Shown here one piece after another: positions 1-12,183 of a stretch of DNA of 64,000 nt. Each line of letters starts with the position of its first letter. Positions within the stretch are counted from its first letter, which is position 1. Source of the DNA: Pyxicephalus adspersus. Its lineage: Eukaryota > Chordata > Amphibia > Anura > Pyxicephalidae. The notes under the pieces are model-generated. The model saw only the letters and a program-made list of their open reading frames with translations, had not been told where the DNA came from and made no database searches. Location of the stretch: assembly GCF_032062135.1 (NCBI RefSeq), contig NC_092859.1, positions 87,079,123 to 87,143,122 on the forward strand. Direction: 5' to 3'. Position numbers and translations under genes: made by a program.

Positions 1-872
1 AAACCAAGTAATTTATAAAGTGCAGCTATGATACAAGTCCTGATTTCACATTTCTCTCTGTGTATACAGAAGCCATGTGGGTGAAAGAAGTAGACAAAAC
101 ACTTATACATAACACTTGTATACTTTAACTTGGCTAAGAGGGACTGTTTTTTGGCAGGATTTTACTACTACCCTGACATGCTTTTACCGACATTAGATGT
201 CAGCTGTCACTTACTTTGTGGCATAACATTTCTTTATTGCAAAATATACAAACATTAAATAATTGGGGTGCCCTGAAGGAGAAATGACATCTGTAACTCA
301 GTGACTTCTAACAACAATTTATTTTAAACTGATGTGTGTATATTAATTACATCTACAGTCCAGAATATTCTTCTAATAAAACAGAACATCATAACAACAC
401 ATAGTTGGTGTTTGTTACTGAGAAGTAACATTCACATTTTTACAATCACTATAAATTGTTTAAATAGTTTTTACAAGAGAAAAAATTAGGATGGAAAACT
501 AAAACTTTTGTTTTGATCCAGCAAGGGGGTTTACCTTAAATGTGGTTTTAATATCTAGACTCATTGTTGTAATTTTATTTAAATGGAGAAGTAGCCTAAA
601 AAAGTAAGGGCTGTGTGCCTAAATGAATTTATTCTGAATGAGCAGGAATTTTTGGAGTTTTAATGTAGCAGGCTTTCTGAACCCTATTCAATGGGGACTA
701 ACAAATTACTTTTTTATGCTTTCAAGTTGTGGCACAAGTAGCATTACTTCCCAAATATTTTAACTGTTAGCTTCGGAAGGTGATCTGGACTATGATGGTC
801 CTTGAGGGTTGACTGAGCAAATACTGTCCTGTAGAAATGACAGGTGACATGGTTTTTACTTCTCTTCCCCAG
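1..872 (+). other. LGR5: LGR5 intron (upstream part)
   Basis: AT-rich intronic DNA ending in a polypyrimidine tract and CCCCAG acceptor just before the leucine-rich-repeat exon at 873. I see no further LGR5 exon, RNA gene or recognisable repeat in it. Confidence 0.6.
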
Positions 873-998
873 AGATCTCTCATCCAACCAGCTGACGTCC
901 TTTCCTGTCACTGGGCTAAATGGATTGACTCATTTAAAACTGACGGGAAATTCTGCCCTTCAAGAACTGATCCTATCCGAGCATTTTCCAAAACTCAG
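873..998 (+). CDS. LGR5: LGR5 exon, leucine-rich repeats (probably exon 15)
   Basis: Enters in phase 2 after a CCCCAG acceptor and leaves in phase 2 at AAACTCAG|GTAAGC. It encodes about 42 residues with the LxLSxNxLxxFP and LxxLxLTGN pattern of leucine-rich repeats, ending HFPKLR. A longer ATG-started reading across it, from 837, is in the wrong frame. Confidence 0.93.
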
Positions 999-3900
999 GT
1001 AAGCACTTATTCTTTATTTTTTTTATTCATAGAAGAAAAAAGACCAACAAGAGATGTTCATCTTCACTTTTGTCCTTTTGAAAGATTTAACAAATGTTAT
1101 CACTTTCATTTATTTGATTGCTGTTTATTTCTTAAACATAGTACTTGAAAGAATAAATGTGATAAACCTATAAAAAAATAACGTATAGAATTACCTGATA
1201 TGTGGAAGATGAACTCATTAGAAGTGTAAAATTTGCCAAACTCCTTATCTTTTTTAATAAAACTAAAAGCACAAAGACACCTTTGAAACATGAATGAACT
1301 CAGGTGGCTCAGAGGTTAGCACTTTGGCCTTTGCAGCGCTAGGTCCCATGGCCTGCATTGAGTTAGCAGGTTCTCCCCGTGTTTACGTGGGTTTCCTCCG
1401 GGTACCCTGGCTTCTTTCCACGTTCCAAAAACATGCAGTGGCAAAAAACATGCTTGACTATATGGATAAAAATAAATGATGACATAATAAAAACAATCAT
1501 CTGGTTCCTAACATGTTAAAAAATTATGCAAATCTAACCGTAGGTGTAAAACAACAAACAACACATTCTACGGTGTAATTTTTTTTTATTTTTCAAAAAT
1601 GAAGCCAAAATAGAGAAGTAATGTGTAATGTGTGTAAATTACACCTCCTGATTTAACAGCTTGTAGAACTTCCCAGCATCATGAATTTGAAGTCATTATT
1701 TTCTGTATGAACATCATTATCTTTTGACTATCTTACATCACTGTGGAGGAATTTTGGCCCATGCTTCATTACAGCATTTATTCATTCATTGAGGTTTCCG
1801 ATCATTTGTTTATGCAGTGGTCTCCTAAGGTCCCACCAAAGCATTTTGAATTAGTTAATGTCTTGTCTTTGACTGGGCCACTGCAACACCTTGGTTCTTT
1901 TCCTTTTTAGGTTAATCTACTGTAGATTTGCAGGTATGCTTGGGATTGTTGTCCTGTTGCCTGATCCAATATCATCAGCCAAGCTTTAGTTATTGCATAG
2001 ATAGTCTTACATTTGACTCTGAAAATACTTAGGTATTCAGTTGTGTTCATAGTCGATTTATTGACTGCAAAGTGCTTAGCTCCGGTGGCAGCAGAACAGG
2101 CCCAATAATCACCCCTCCACCACCATGCTTGACAGCTGGTATGAGGTTTTTTTGCTCATATGCTTTGTTTGGTTTCAACCAAAGGTGGAGCTTTGCACTA
2201 CGGCCAGACATCTCCATTTTGGTCTCGTCTGTCTAAAGGTCTTTTTTCCAGAAGTCTTAGGGTTTGTTCAGATGCAGTTTTGCAAACCTAAGCCTTGCTG
2301 CCATGTTCTTTTTAGGGAGAAGATGCTTTCTCCCGGCAACCCTCCCAAAAATACTAAATTATTCTCACTGTAGATTAATGAACTTCAAATTGCTTTAAAA
2401 TGGCATTATAACCCCTCCTAGATTGATGGGCAGCAGCAATTGCTTCTGTAAGGTCATTGCTGATGTCTTCCTAAATGCTCTAGACTAGGAAACTGCCAAA
2501 ACCCCAAGTGTATTTCATTGGCAGCACCTGATTGCTACTCACCCTCCTAATTCATATGAAAGTTGTATACATATTTCACACACTGCTTCTTAATTTTAGA
2601 TTTGTCTTTGTTAAATAATGATACAGTGTAATATAACATGTGGTCTGTTTTTTGTATTTACCTAAATTTTAAACCTTCCAAAGACCTAATGAATTATTAC
2701 TTTGCCTAATACATAAAGTTTATCAACCTTTTAAACAAGGGGGAACCCCTTGATATAACATTCAGGTCTTCCGGGACCCTCTGCTATAATTACTATATCC
2801 AAAACTCACAGTATATTTGTGTGGTGGTCAGAAGGAAAAATGCCTCTGAAATTGCTGGCCAGGGTGAAGACTGCCATCCTTACAGATAGCCAAAAAGATC
2901 ATTGGTATTTGTTGAACTGACCTGAGAGGCACAAATTGCTCAAGGAACCCCTAGTAACCTCAGGAGGAACCCTAGTTGAGAAACCCAGCCTTAGGTGTGT
3001 ACTTTCTTTTCTATATTAAGGTTTATTACCTTTCTGGATTTATTTTGTTCTCTCCCATTTATTATATTTCTCCACACCATCTGTCCCTTAGATACAACAG
3101 GAAGCAAAACAAAATATCTTCAAATTTAAAGAAATTCCTCCTGGGACAGTAGTCACAGTCTCTTTTAAAAATTTAGCATCAATTCCCTTTCTGGCGATAA
3201 TTAAACATTTTTGATCTTCTTTTAATTTTACTTAGTAAATTAAAGGCCTAAACAAATCTGCAATTTCTGTGTTTTCCCCTTTAATATATTTGATATAATT
3301 ATTTAAGGAGTTGACCACTAAATATTTTTCCAGACAATTGAATTCATTCTCTTTTCTTTCCCTTTATACCTTGATAATTTATTTTACAATACTCATGTAT
3401 CTGGTGTTTTTTTTATCTATACATCTGTGACCATATATTAATGATTAAGTGTAATTAATCATAAATTTCATGGACTTAAAACTGTGTTAGAGCACTGTTA
3501 ACACAGATGTAACAAATTGTGAACTGTTGAGAGTAAGTTGTTATAATAGACCTGCTGAAAAGTCTGCATTCCATAGAAAGGTGTAGGTGGAATATTAGGG
3601 TGGAAGTGTTGCAGCATTAAGAATCAAACAGATACCTAACAGGAATGGATTTTCTATAGAGAACCCTACAGCTACAAAAAGTTAAGGTTTTAAGTTTACC
3701 CTACAGCCACAAAAAGTATTAAGTTTTGGAAATTTAGTTCAGTTGGCATTTTTGTAGCTAAAGTGTTAGATGGGATTTTGATAATTGCCTGTTTCGTTCA
3801 TGTGTTTTACAGCCAGCACTGTGGTTTGAGCTTCTCAGGTTTTATTAGCCTAAACTAGTACAAAATGGAATTGTACAAAAAACAACAGTTTATTTCATTA

Positions 3901-6900
3901 TATTAGGCTTGTCAATACGTGACTTAGGAAAATCCTATATATGATACATATCATTGTAACTGTATAAATTGGCTCCTTTTGGTCTTCCTTAATTCATTGT
4001 ATGAGAAACAATATTATATCTAAGTTTAACCTACCAAACAATTTCTGTTCACATTGCCCATGATGTTACACCAATTTCCATGTATAAATAATGTTATAAA
4101 AAGGAGGCTTACAAAAGGGAGAGGGGAGTGCTTGTTAAAGCAGAATAATTGTTTCCTGTGTTCATTCATTGCAATTATCTGATTCTCCCATAATTCAGAA
4201 TGGGAATGCATTGCTTGACACATCCCTTCTGTTCCTTTGTATATCTAAATAAATAATAGGGCTCTAAATCAGCCACTTGCTGAAAACATGTAATAGATAA
4301 GCCAAGAGATTTATATGAGTATGGAGCTATAATTACAGGAGTTCTTAAAAGAAAAGATTACATAAAATAACTGCAATTAGAGAGGGCAAATAAAAGTCAC
4401 ATAGCCCGGAAGATTCAAAGAGGAGGCAGTAAAGAATTGGTTTGGAAGACACAAACACTATATGCCTAGAGTTAGAAAGCCACATTCCATGTAGCCATTT
4501 ACTTTAAACTCCCATTGGTGAAGAAAGAAAATTTTCTATTCAGCTTTTAGCATTGGCATATATAACGGCCGTCTGAACTTCCACAGATAGGTTAGGGCAA
4601 CGAACTAGCTGGCGGCACACTAGCTCTGCATTTTGTAGTTTTCAATGTTAATGCATCATAGCATTCATAATTACACTCAAATATATTTCTAGCTTATATC
4701 AGTGCTTCACTTCACCAGAGTATAATGGGTTTCAATGGCTAATAATTATAAAGTATACAAAGTAGATTTTGCTACATGTATACACATAGGTGAAAAGCAT
4801 GCTATCAGCATATTATTTTACTAGCATTATAACAAGGATAATTTTGCCCAAATTAATATTTTTTGTGAATTTGTGACAGAGTAAATTAGTTGAGAAACCT
4901 CATATGAGGTTGCCATTCTTTTGACTCCTAAGATGCATACTTAATTCAGTACCGCGAAACCACATATATTTTCTGATTCCTTTTGTAACATACATGGGTC
5001 TGCCTACCTTGCAGGCAGAACAAATATGCACTCTATGAATTAGAGAGTGGTAGGCTTTTTGTCAAGGATCTCACAAACGTTCTACTCATCCCATTCCACC
5101 ACATACCCAAAGGTGCTGTATTGGATTGAGATCTGGTGACTATGGAGACCATTGATTACTGTGAACTCATGAATTGAGCTTTGTGACATGGCAGAGTATC
5201 CTGCTGGAAATAGCGATCAGAACATGGGTAGACTTTGGTCATAAAGTGATAGACATGGGTAGCAACAATAAGGTAGATTGTAGTATTTATTAAATGCCTA
5301 ACTGGTACTAAGGGGCCCATAATGAGCCAAAACTTATCACCCACACCATTACACCACCACCACCAGTCTTTACTGTTACAATGCAGGATAGATACATGCT
5401 TTCATGTTCTTTTTGACAACCTTTGTCCCTATCCTTTAAATGTTGCAGTAGAAATAAAGACTCACCACAGCAGGCAACAACCGTCTCTTGCTTCATTTTG
5501 GTGAGCCTGTGCAAATTGTAATCTCAGGTGCCTGTTCATGCATAAAATTGCTACCATGAGACCGACTGATTAAATATTTATAGAAAAACTGAAGAGTTGT
5601 GAGTGAATATGTATTAATCTCCTTTACTAAAAAATCCATAAATAAGTTTAAGTCCAACAATTAGGTTTCACATATTTGGTTGATTAGTGTACATCTGTGT
5701 GCAATCAGTCAGGTTGTCAAGTGTTACAAGTGGATATATGGCACAATTACAAACCTGACAGATGCCCACCAAAACTCATAATTATTATTATTATTATTAT
5801 TATTAATAATAATAATAATAATAATAAACAGTATTTGTTGGCGCTATATAAATCCTGTTTAATAATAATAATAATAATAATTTATATAGCACCAACATAA
5901 TATGCAGCTCTGTACATTAAATAGAGGTTGCAAATGACAGACAGACCATAACACAGGAGGAGGGGAGGACCCTGACCTGATGAGCTTACAATCTAGGATA
6001 TCTAATTCATGCACTTCTTTATGATCTCCAACACTCCATAGGGCAGGGCTTTATGGAAGAGTAGCTAGAAAAAAAATCCATTGCCTAAAGTAAAAATGAA
6101 AGAAGATGCTTGTAGAGTGATGGAAGAAGGTTCTTTGGTCAGAGGATACTAAAATTGACCTTTTTGTATGAAAAATGTATTGTGCAAACACAATATTTAC
6201 CATCACTATGAGAACACCATACTCACAACGAAGCTTGGTGTTGGTGGCAGCATCATGCTGTGGCATTTTCTTTTTTTTTATTTGACAACAGGAAAACTGG
6301 TCAGGATTGAAGAAAAGATGACACTAAATATATTGCAATTCTTAAGGAAAACGTGTTTCAGTCCAAAGAGATTAAAAGTTCACCTTCCAACAGGACAATA
6401 TCCATAAACATACTGCTAAAGTTTCACTAGAGTTATGTAAAGGGAAACTTTAAATGTCTTTAAATTACATGCGACCCATGTAAATTTAACAAGTTGAATC
6501 AGTTTTGCTTTGGTTAATAATCCAAATACCAGAAGCTAGGTGTGCAAACCTAATAGAGACCTACCTCAGGAGTGTGCATGTGTTTTTTTTAAATGCCTAT
6601 AAATTCCTATACTTCCTTTCAATGTGATTTTTATGCTTTTTTTTAATAAAAAGCCAAAAGCCAAAAATTATGGGTTAAAGGAAGTGTTTATAAATACTTA
6701 TAAACGCCTGTAAATGCTTCCTTATTTTTAATGAAAACATTTACAAACGCTGGCAAATGCCCCAGTTGAAGCATTTTTAGGTGGCTAAATGTGTTAAAAA
6801 GGTTTTACAAGCAATTAAATTTGGAACGCAACAAGGAGCGTTTTCTTTAGTGCTCAAAAATGTGCCATCCGTAGTTGCTCTGGTGTGGACTGGCCTATTG

Positions 6901-9900
6901 GAATGAATGGAAATTTCAAATATGAGTGTTTGAACGCTGGGGGAAACAGTCCGTGTAGGCTTAGCCTTACTTTGGGAGTGAATACCTGTCACAAATGATT
7001 TTTGTATTTTTCTGAGGTAATTATTGTTTGTGTCACAATCAAAAGTATTTTTCACCTACAAAGTAGTAGGTATGTTGTGTAAATCAGTTGGTGCCCCCGC
7101 CATACTTTCTTAAGGTATTGTACATTTTTTGCTTTATGTGGATTTAACACCCTATTATTTTGTTTCACTTACCCTATTTGATTGCTGCATGGCAGGCTTA
7201 ATTTTAATGTAAGATTTTGAATTAAATTTATACTGAAAAGAACTTGTTACATTTAATGAACCCTGAAAATCTTCCAAAGAAGACAGTGGAATTTGATCCA
7301 GTATCTAACACATTCCTCATTCCTTCAGCAAACTATTATTTTACTTGCATTTCAAAAAGTGTTTATGGCTTGATTGTCTTCTCTGCACTCATAAAATGTC
7401 TGCAGATATCTGATGAGTACATTGAAAAGGTCTTCCAGATTTTCCATAAATTTGTTGATGGGTAACAGGAATAAGTGATGTGTCATGTCAGAAAAACAGA
7501 TGTGTATCCTTTCATGAAGAGCCTCTTTATAGCATAGTCCTTTACAATGCCTGGCTGTTTGGACATAGTAGTAATGAAATGGTATGGACGGACAATTTTA
7601 CCTTTGGCACGGTTGTCATATAAGTAATACCCCTACCCTTTTAAGTGCATCGTACCTAGTCAAATAATTACAGTTTTTCCCAAATTCAGTGGTATTCACT
7701 ATATGACCCTACCAGGCACCACATGGGTTCAAGCCAAAGTGTCCCAGTGTCTTCTAATTTTGTAAATCTGCACTACTGCGTAAATAGTTCCATTAGAGGA
7801 CCAATATTCATGAGAGCCTCCAGTGGTTCAGTGGAGTAGGGTGTTCCTATACAATTAAATAGGGTCATAGGCAGGTAGGAGCAACATAATGAATATCAAT
7901 GGTATAAGAAGGAAGGTTAGTAATATTAAGTTGCAATACTATGGCTGCATACATATAGGGGTGGTGGTTTTAATTTATGGACAACTGTTGCAAAGATACA
8001 GGGCTACTGAGGGGTGTATTAAAAAGGGGTTCTAATATGTTTTTGAGAGGCTTCATTTAGCCTTTAATGGCCCCTAAAGAAAACACAGAGAGCAAATCAT
8101 TAAACAACTGGAATTAAATTAAGTTATGTAATTAGAACGCAAAGGTTTTATTCATAGGGAAGGTGCAATGTAAGCAGATCAAACCTCATTTATTTATTTT
8201 TGGGGGTTTTTTTTTGTTTTTTATGGAACATCTTTGGATCCAACATTTTATTGATTTCCATAATTTCAATACAAAAGAAACAACATATAAAGGAAAAAAA
8301 GTATAAAGAGAAAGAAAATACAAAAAGAAAAGTACTCACATAATACGAACAAAAAATTATAATATTGTGACCTTACATTTCAATTTCTATTACAATAATA
8401 AATATATATAAAAAAACATATCTAAAATAAACACCGTGTATCAACTTTTCTTATCTACCCAATAACTTCCAATAAACCACCAAATATCAATAATTTACCT
8501 CCACCTATTTAATTATTTTCCATTTTCTATCACCCACGTTGAATTTTTCAAGTGATTATATATATTCATTTTTCAACATTATTTAACACTTTATCAATAA
8601 AAATGTGCCATATCTTAAAACCGTGTTACTTGTTTATCTTCCAAACTTTCTTCTTCAAACCTTTCAGTGTCAAACACTTTTTTAAGAACAGTGATTACAT
8701 TTTGTACTGTTGGAATATTTGACTGAATCTGTTCCGTCAATATAATTCGACTAGCTGCTAGCAAGCAGATAGTTATCCACTCCTTATTTTCCAATCTCTT
8801 TTTTGGGGCTATCACATTCCCCCAATATCCAAACAGGCACAGAATAGGAGATAATGGTATATTTTCTTCTGTAATATCATTATTAAAATTAACCATCTCC
8901 TGCCAAAAATCTATAAATTGTGTAAAAAAGTAATACCTTCTTTCTGAAATTTCATACAACAAGATCTGAATACTTTCCCAGTATTTAATGTAGGAACTCT
9001 GGTGACCTTATATGCTCGATGTATCAATTTAAATTGAGTTTCCCTCCAAATTTTATTAGTCACATATTTCCTTACCAATATATACCCCTGTAATATGTAA
9101 TCAACTAGTTCCGGGACTGGAAAATCTTTTTGCCAGTAGTTTATGTTTGTTAAAGACAATGGTTTCAAAAACACTTCTTGGCAAAACTGATAGTATAAAG
9201 ATATCGATTGAGGGGACTTAGTAAGCAATATATCAGGAGGATGTGATTGCAAGTATGGTGTTATCAATGAATTATAATAATGACATATTTGCAAAGAATA
9301 TATTGGATGTATCATCCAAGATAGAAGATCATATTTACGCTGTACAACCTCTCTAGGGTAAAGTCGAAATGTATCCTCTTCGACTTTATCCATCGAAGTT
9401 TCAATGCCCTTATCTCTCCCTTTATGAAATACCCAATTCATTTGCGCTGGTAAAAAACTAGGGTTTCCCACAATAGGTATGAATCTAGAAACACTGGTAG
9501 ATAAATTCAGCCTACGGCCAATTTCTCGCCAAGTTAGTATCATATCTCTTATTTCTCATTAATACAATTATTCAGTTCTCTGTACATGGAGCTGGAGGAG
9601 TTAGTAAAGGCTTGTTCCATTGGACTTTTACCACTTGATATGCAAAATCTGTCTTTTGTTTGAGTATAGGTGCACCTTAGGTTAATGTCATCATGAATCC
9701 ATGATCCATAGAATCTAGAACTTTATCATCAGAAAAGTATGCAACAAAAATATACTGGTAGGTAGTGTTGATTGAACCAGCCTCTGTTCATTTTTAGCCA
9801 AATTAAATGTTTACCAGTCAGGGATGGGGCCATTTGCTGGTGGTGTTAGGGGCAGTCCTGCCCATTGATGACTCCCAACCAATTAAAATCCTCACCGCCA

Positions 9901-12183
9901 TTTTATTGACAGCAGGTTTATAGCAGCACATTGTCTACTAAATGTTGTAGTCGCAGTGAGCAATTGTACACAGTTTGTAGTTGGCCTCTGTGTTCACTTA
10001 GCTAACTTCAAGGAAAATGTTCTGTTGTATTAGAACCAAACCGAATGTCAGATGTGCATTCTCAATCTGAACTACAACACAATTTGTAGCTTCTTTCTCT
10101 ATTGGCCTTATTGTGCACAGTTGTGTTGCAAACACTTGTTTGTGCATTTTTTAAACAGGTACTGACATGAATTATTTCAGGTACTTTGTAAAGTGCTGCT
10201 TAACAGTTATATGTTGCATAAAAAAAATGAAACAAAATATTTACCATTTGCAAAGGTTCTTACTGCTTTGAAATTACATCTAAAAAAAAAAATAACCCCT
10301 ATTATATTGTGATTATCATAGGGTCATGGAAATGCCTTACGCCTACCAGTGCTGTGCTTTTGCCAGTTGTGAAAATGCTGTTAAGCAATCGAACCAATGG
10401 AGCAAAGAGGACAACAGCAGCACTGATGAGTTTTTCCGAAAAGAAGCAAGCATGTTACATCTACAAGGTAAGAATCAACTGTCTGAGAATCCAAAGCAGA
10501 CATTCCCTATTGTGGGCAGACATGTTATCAATGTGCAGAACCAGAGTATTACTTTAAGTCCAGAAAAGCTCAGTAGGTTGTAATAACAGTCACTGGAAAC
10601 TATTTATTTTGTTGCTGTAGGTTCTTGCTTGTTTTCCACACAGGAGATCATCCCATACTATGGGTTGTGTAATTTTGTCAAATTGTGATGATAATTGAAA
10701 TTGAGGGGTGATTAGAGTTGTACATAAGGATTTTTATTAAAGTTTATTAACAAAAATCGTTAACCTACAGATGATCGTGACTTTGAAGATTTCCTTCTGG
10801 ACTTTGAAGAAGACCTAAAAGTTCTTCACACTGTACAGTGTACACCACCCCCAGGTAAATGGTAAAGTTTTATTACACTTATGTAATTTACATTTATGTA
10901 AATAACTCATCCCAAATCTGCTGTCACTATAGGTATAGGTGTTTGTTTTTTTCTGCTAATTTCATATGAATGTTTGAAATGTGTTTTATGAAAAGACTCA
11001 TAAAGAAATAAAAATGTATATTTTACACAATTATATAGATTGAATTTTGCAAAGGTAAAGTTAACATATTGCTAATTTACTGTCCCCTCTGTTTACTACA
11101 GGACCCTTCAAACCTTGTGACCACTTGTTTGGAAGCTGGCTCATCCGTATTGGCGTGTGGCTGATAGTTTTCTTAGCTTTTATCTGCAATGGTTTAGTTA
11201 TTACAACCATCTTCCGTCATCTCTCATACATTCCGTCCATAAAACTTCTAATTGGTCTGATTGCCATCATGAACACTCTAATGGGCCTATCAAGTGGTGT
11301 GTTGGCCACAGTTGATGCTTTGACCTTTGGAAACTTTGCTCAATATGGGGCTTGGTGGGAAAGTGGAATAGGCTGTCAAATAACAGGTTTTCTGTCAGTT
11401 TTTGCTGCAGAATCCTCCATCTTTCTTCTAACAGTGGCTGCTCTTGAGAGAGGACTGTCAGTGAAATGTACTACTAAGTTTGAATCAAAATCCTCATTTA
11501 TTAGTGTGAAACTCTCTGTTGTCTTTTGCTTCATTCTTTCATTGGTCATTGCAGTGTCACCTCTGCTAAGTGGTAGTGCTTATGGGACATCTCCATTGTG
11601 TTTTCCTTTATTTTTTGGCGACCCTTCCTCAATGGGTTTTATGGTTGCTTTGGTCCTTCTGAACTCATTCTGCTTTCTTGTCATGACTGTTGCTTATACA
11701 AAACTCTACTGCACTCTGGAGAAAGGTGAACTAGAAAACGTATGGGACTGCTCAATGGTGAAGCATATAGCTCTGCTGCTCTTCACTAACTGCATCCTCT
11801 ACTGCCCAGTGGCCTTCTTGTCATTCTCCTCACTTTTAAATCTTACATTCATTAGTCCAGAAGTGATTAAGTCAATACTCCTGCTAATTATCCCTTTACC
11901 TGCATGTCTAAATCCTCTCCTCTACATCCTATTCAATCCTCATTTCAAGGAAGACATTGGCAGCCTAAAAAATACAGACATGTTGTGGAACAGATCTCAT
12001 CAAACAAGTCTGGCTTCCATCAATTCTGAAGACGCAGAAAAACAGTCTTGTGATTCCACTCAAGCCTTGGTAACCTTTGCAAGTTCCAGTATACCCTTTG
12101 AGCTACCAGTCAGTTCCTCTTCCTCATATCGAGTGACTGAAAACTGTACGCTATCATCTGCAGCATATGTGCCTTGTCACTGA
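873..12183 (+). CDS. LGR5: LGR5, R-spondin receptor, C-terminal half (four exons: 873-998, 10322-10467, 10771-10854, 11102-12183)
   Basis: Leucine-rich-repeat G-protein-coupled receptor 5, a plasma-membrane receptor that binds R-spondins and raises Wnt/beta-catenin signalling in stem cells (family knowledge). The four exons join in one frame to 478 codons plus a TGA stop, roughly the second half of the about 907-residue human protein. In order they encode the last leucine-rich repeats (LSSNQLTSFPVTGL, LTHLKLTGN), the hinge with the paired-cysteine motif AYQCCAFASCEN, an acidic linker (DFEDFLLDFEEDL), then seven hydrophobic helices. The helix 3 end is ERG instead of DRY and helix 7 has NPLLYILFNP, both typical of LGR4/5/6. 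The tail carries KQSCDSTQALVTF and ends in a Cys-His dipeptide; this tail fits LGR5 rather than LGR4. The 5' exons lie left of the window. No frameshift or stop is seen. The product is certain at family level; LGR5 over LGR6 rests on the tail and on synteny with ZFC3H1. Confidence 0.95.
1292..1442 (+). repeat. Dispersed vertebrate repeat, SINE-like head
   Basis: Begins GGTGGCTCAGAGGTTAGCAC, like the A-box end of a widespread vertebrate repeat, and continues through the familiar TTCTCCCCGTGTTTACGTGG and GGGTTTCCTCCGGGTA blocks. It resembles a tRNA-derived head but has no intact B-box or cloverleaf, so it is not a tRNA gene. Confidence 0.55.
1720..2620 (-). mobile_element. Tc1-like transposon, degenerate transposase
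   Basis: On the minus strand the reading includes KKNMAARLRFAKLHLNKP, TDETKMEM and NLIPAVKHGGGGV, all standard blocks of Tc1/mariner DDE transposases. Stop codons break it (for example after LHLNKP) and there are frame changes. It lies in the big LGR5 intron, antisense to LGR5. Ends are not resolved. A relic, not an active gene. Confidence 0.8.
2735..2997. repeat. hAT-type MITE (TTTCTCAACC family), copy 1
   Basis: Shares internal blocks (CTATAATTACTATATCCA, CCTGAGAGGCACAAATTGCT, CAAGGAACCCCTAGTAACC, GTTGAGAAACCC) with the copies at 13250, 14894 and 51182. One end is worn away. Class assigned from the 8-base target duplications of the better copies. Confidence 0.7.
2998..5040. other. LGR5 intron, no recognised feature
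   Basis: AT-rich DNA with short low-complexity runs. I see no exon, RNA gene or repeat family that I can name. Confidence 0.45.
5060..5560 (-). mobile_element. Tc1-like transposon, second family, pseudogene
   Basis: Minus-strand readings in two frames give GGGGVMVWVISFGSLWAPLV, then YLIVATHVYHFMTKVYP and YFQQDTLPCHKAQ. This is the middle and third catalytic region of a Tc1-type transposase (usual form QDNAPCHKA). The sequence then runs into a degraded SPQSPDLNP-like part near 5100-5150. It is frameshifted near 5320 and truncated. Confidence 0.8.
5775..6010. repeat. Two L2-type LINE 3' ends head to head
   Basis: A + strand tail (TTGGCGCTATATAAATCCTG then AAT repeats, 5837-5880) meets a reversed tail (TTATATAGCACCAACATAAT onward to AGCTTACAATCT, 5880-5994). 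An ATT/AAT tract at 5779-5827 precedes them. The tail matches those at 20885 and 60541 and resembles the L2 family 3' end (AGATTGTAAGCTC...GGGCAGGG). Confidence 0.75.
6040..7105 (+). mobile_element. Tc1-like transposon relic, interrupted by a MITE
   Basis: Nucleotide blocks of a Tc1 element are clear on the + strand: GGGCTTTATGGAAGAGTAGC, TGGTGGCAGCATCATGCTGTGG, TTCACCTTCCAACAGGACAA. The transposase is broken by stops and deletions. The match stops near 6570 and resumes at 6967 through a Tc1-like 3' end (AGTAGTAGGTATGTTGTGTA). The gap holds a separate MITE, so this element is the older of the two. Confidence 0.78.
6575..6966. mobile_element. TTA-target MITE family A, copy 1, inside a Tc1 relic
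   Basis: Right end reads GTCCGTGTAGGCTTAGCC followed by TTA, matching the right ends of the copies at 54684-55063 and 61272-61990. Inside are many variants of 'TATAAACGC' and 'AATGGAA'. The left end is degraded. Probably PIF/Harbinger-like because the better copies have TTA duplications. Confidence 0.65.
7106..8215. other. LGR5 intron, no recognised feature
   Basis: Contains a 73-codon open frame (7244-7465, +) without similarity I can recognise or exon signals. The rest shows nothing I can name. Confidence 0.4.
8220..9545 (-). mobile_element. L1/Tx1-type LINE, ORF2 C-terminal fragment
   Basis: Two overlapping minus-strand open frames (9543-8911 and 8962-8615) encode a protein with KDFPVPELVDYILQGYILV, IWRETQFKLIHRAYKV and PILCLFGYWGNVIAPKK. 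The layout fits the region C-terminal to the reverse transcriptase of L1-clade ORF2 (W/H/Y-rich, then a zinc-knuckle-like and helical end). A frameshift near 8930 separates the halves. An AT-rich 3' region reaches about 8220. Truncated at the 5' end, as is usual for LINEs. Confidence 0.72.
9546..10321. other. LGR5 intron, no recognised feature
   Basis: Unique-looking intronic sequence ending at the acceptor for the hinge exon. Confidence 0.45.
10322..10467 (+). CDS. LGR5: LGR5 exon, hinge region (probably exon 16)
   Basis: Encodes VMEMPYAYQCCAFASCENAV and the following polar linker. The CC-x3-C cluster is the start of the hinge that caps the repeat domain in LGR and glycoprotein-hormone receptors. 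Acceptor TTATCATAG, donor CTACAAG|GTAAG, phase 2 in and phase 1 out. Confidence 0.94.
10771..10854 (+). CDS. LGR5: LGR5 exon, acidic hinge linker (probably exon 17)
   Basis: A small 84-base exon encoding an acidic stretch (DFEDFLLDFEEDLKVLH) and VQCTPPPG, the membrane-proximal cysteine of the hinge. Acceptor ACCTACAG, donor CCCCAG|GTAAAT. It is too short to stand out as an open frame and was found from the flanking phases. Confidence 0.93.
11102..12183 (+). CDS. LGR5: LGR5 last coding exon: seven-transmembrane domain and C-tail
   Basis: One exon holds the whole heptahelical domain, as in other LGR4/5/6 genes. It begins GPFKPCDHLFGSWLIRIGVW after a TTTACTACAG acceptor in phase 1. Cysteines expected for the loop 1-loop 2 disulphide are visible (GCQI and SPLCFPL). 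Helix 3 ends AALERG and helix 7 reads NPLLYILFNP. The tail is rich in Ser/Thr (SINSEDAEKQSCDSTQ), fitting receptor phosphorylation and internalisation signals known for LGR5. Stop TGA at 12181-12183. Confidence 0.96.

Noticed and set aside
1292..1442. Possible tRNA gene
   Set aside because: Only an A-box-like start; no cloverleaf or B-box. It is a dispersed repeat.
7244..7465. 73-codon open frame on + in the LGR5 intron
   Set aside because: No recognisable family, no matching splice signals, and its length is unremarkable for AT-rich DNA.
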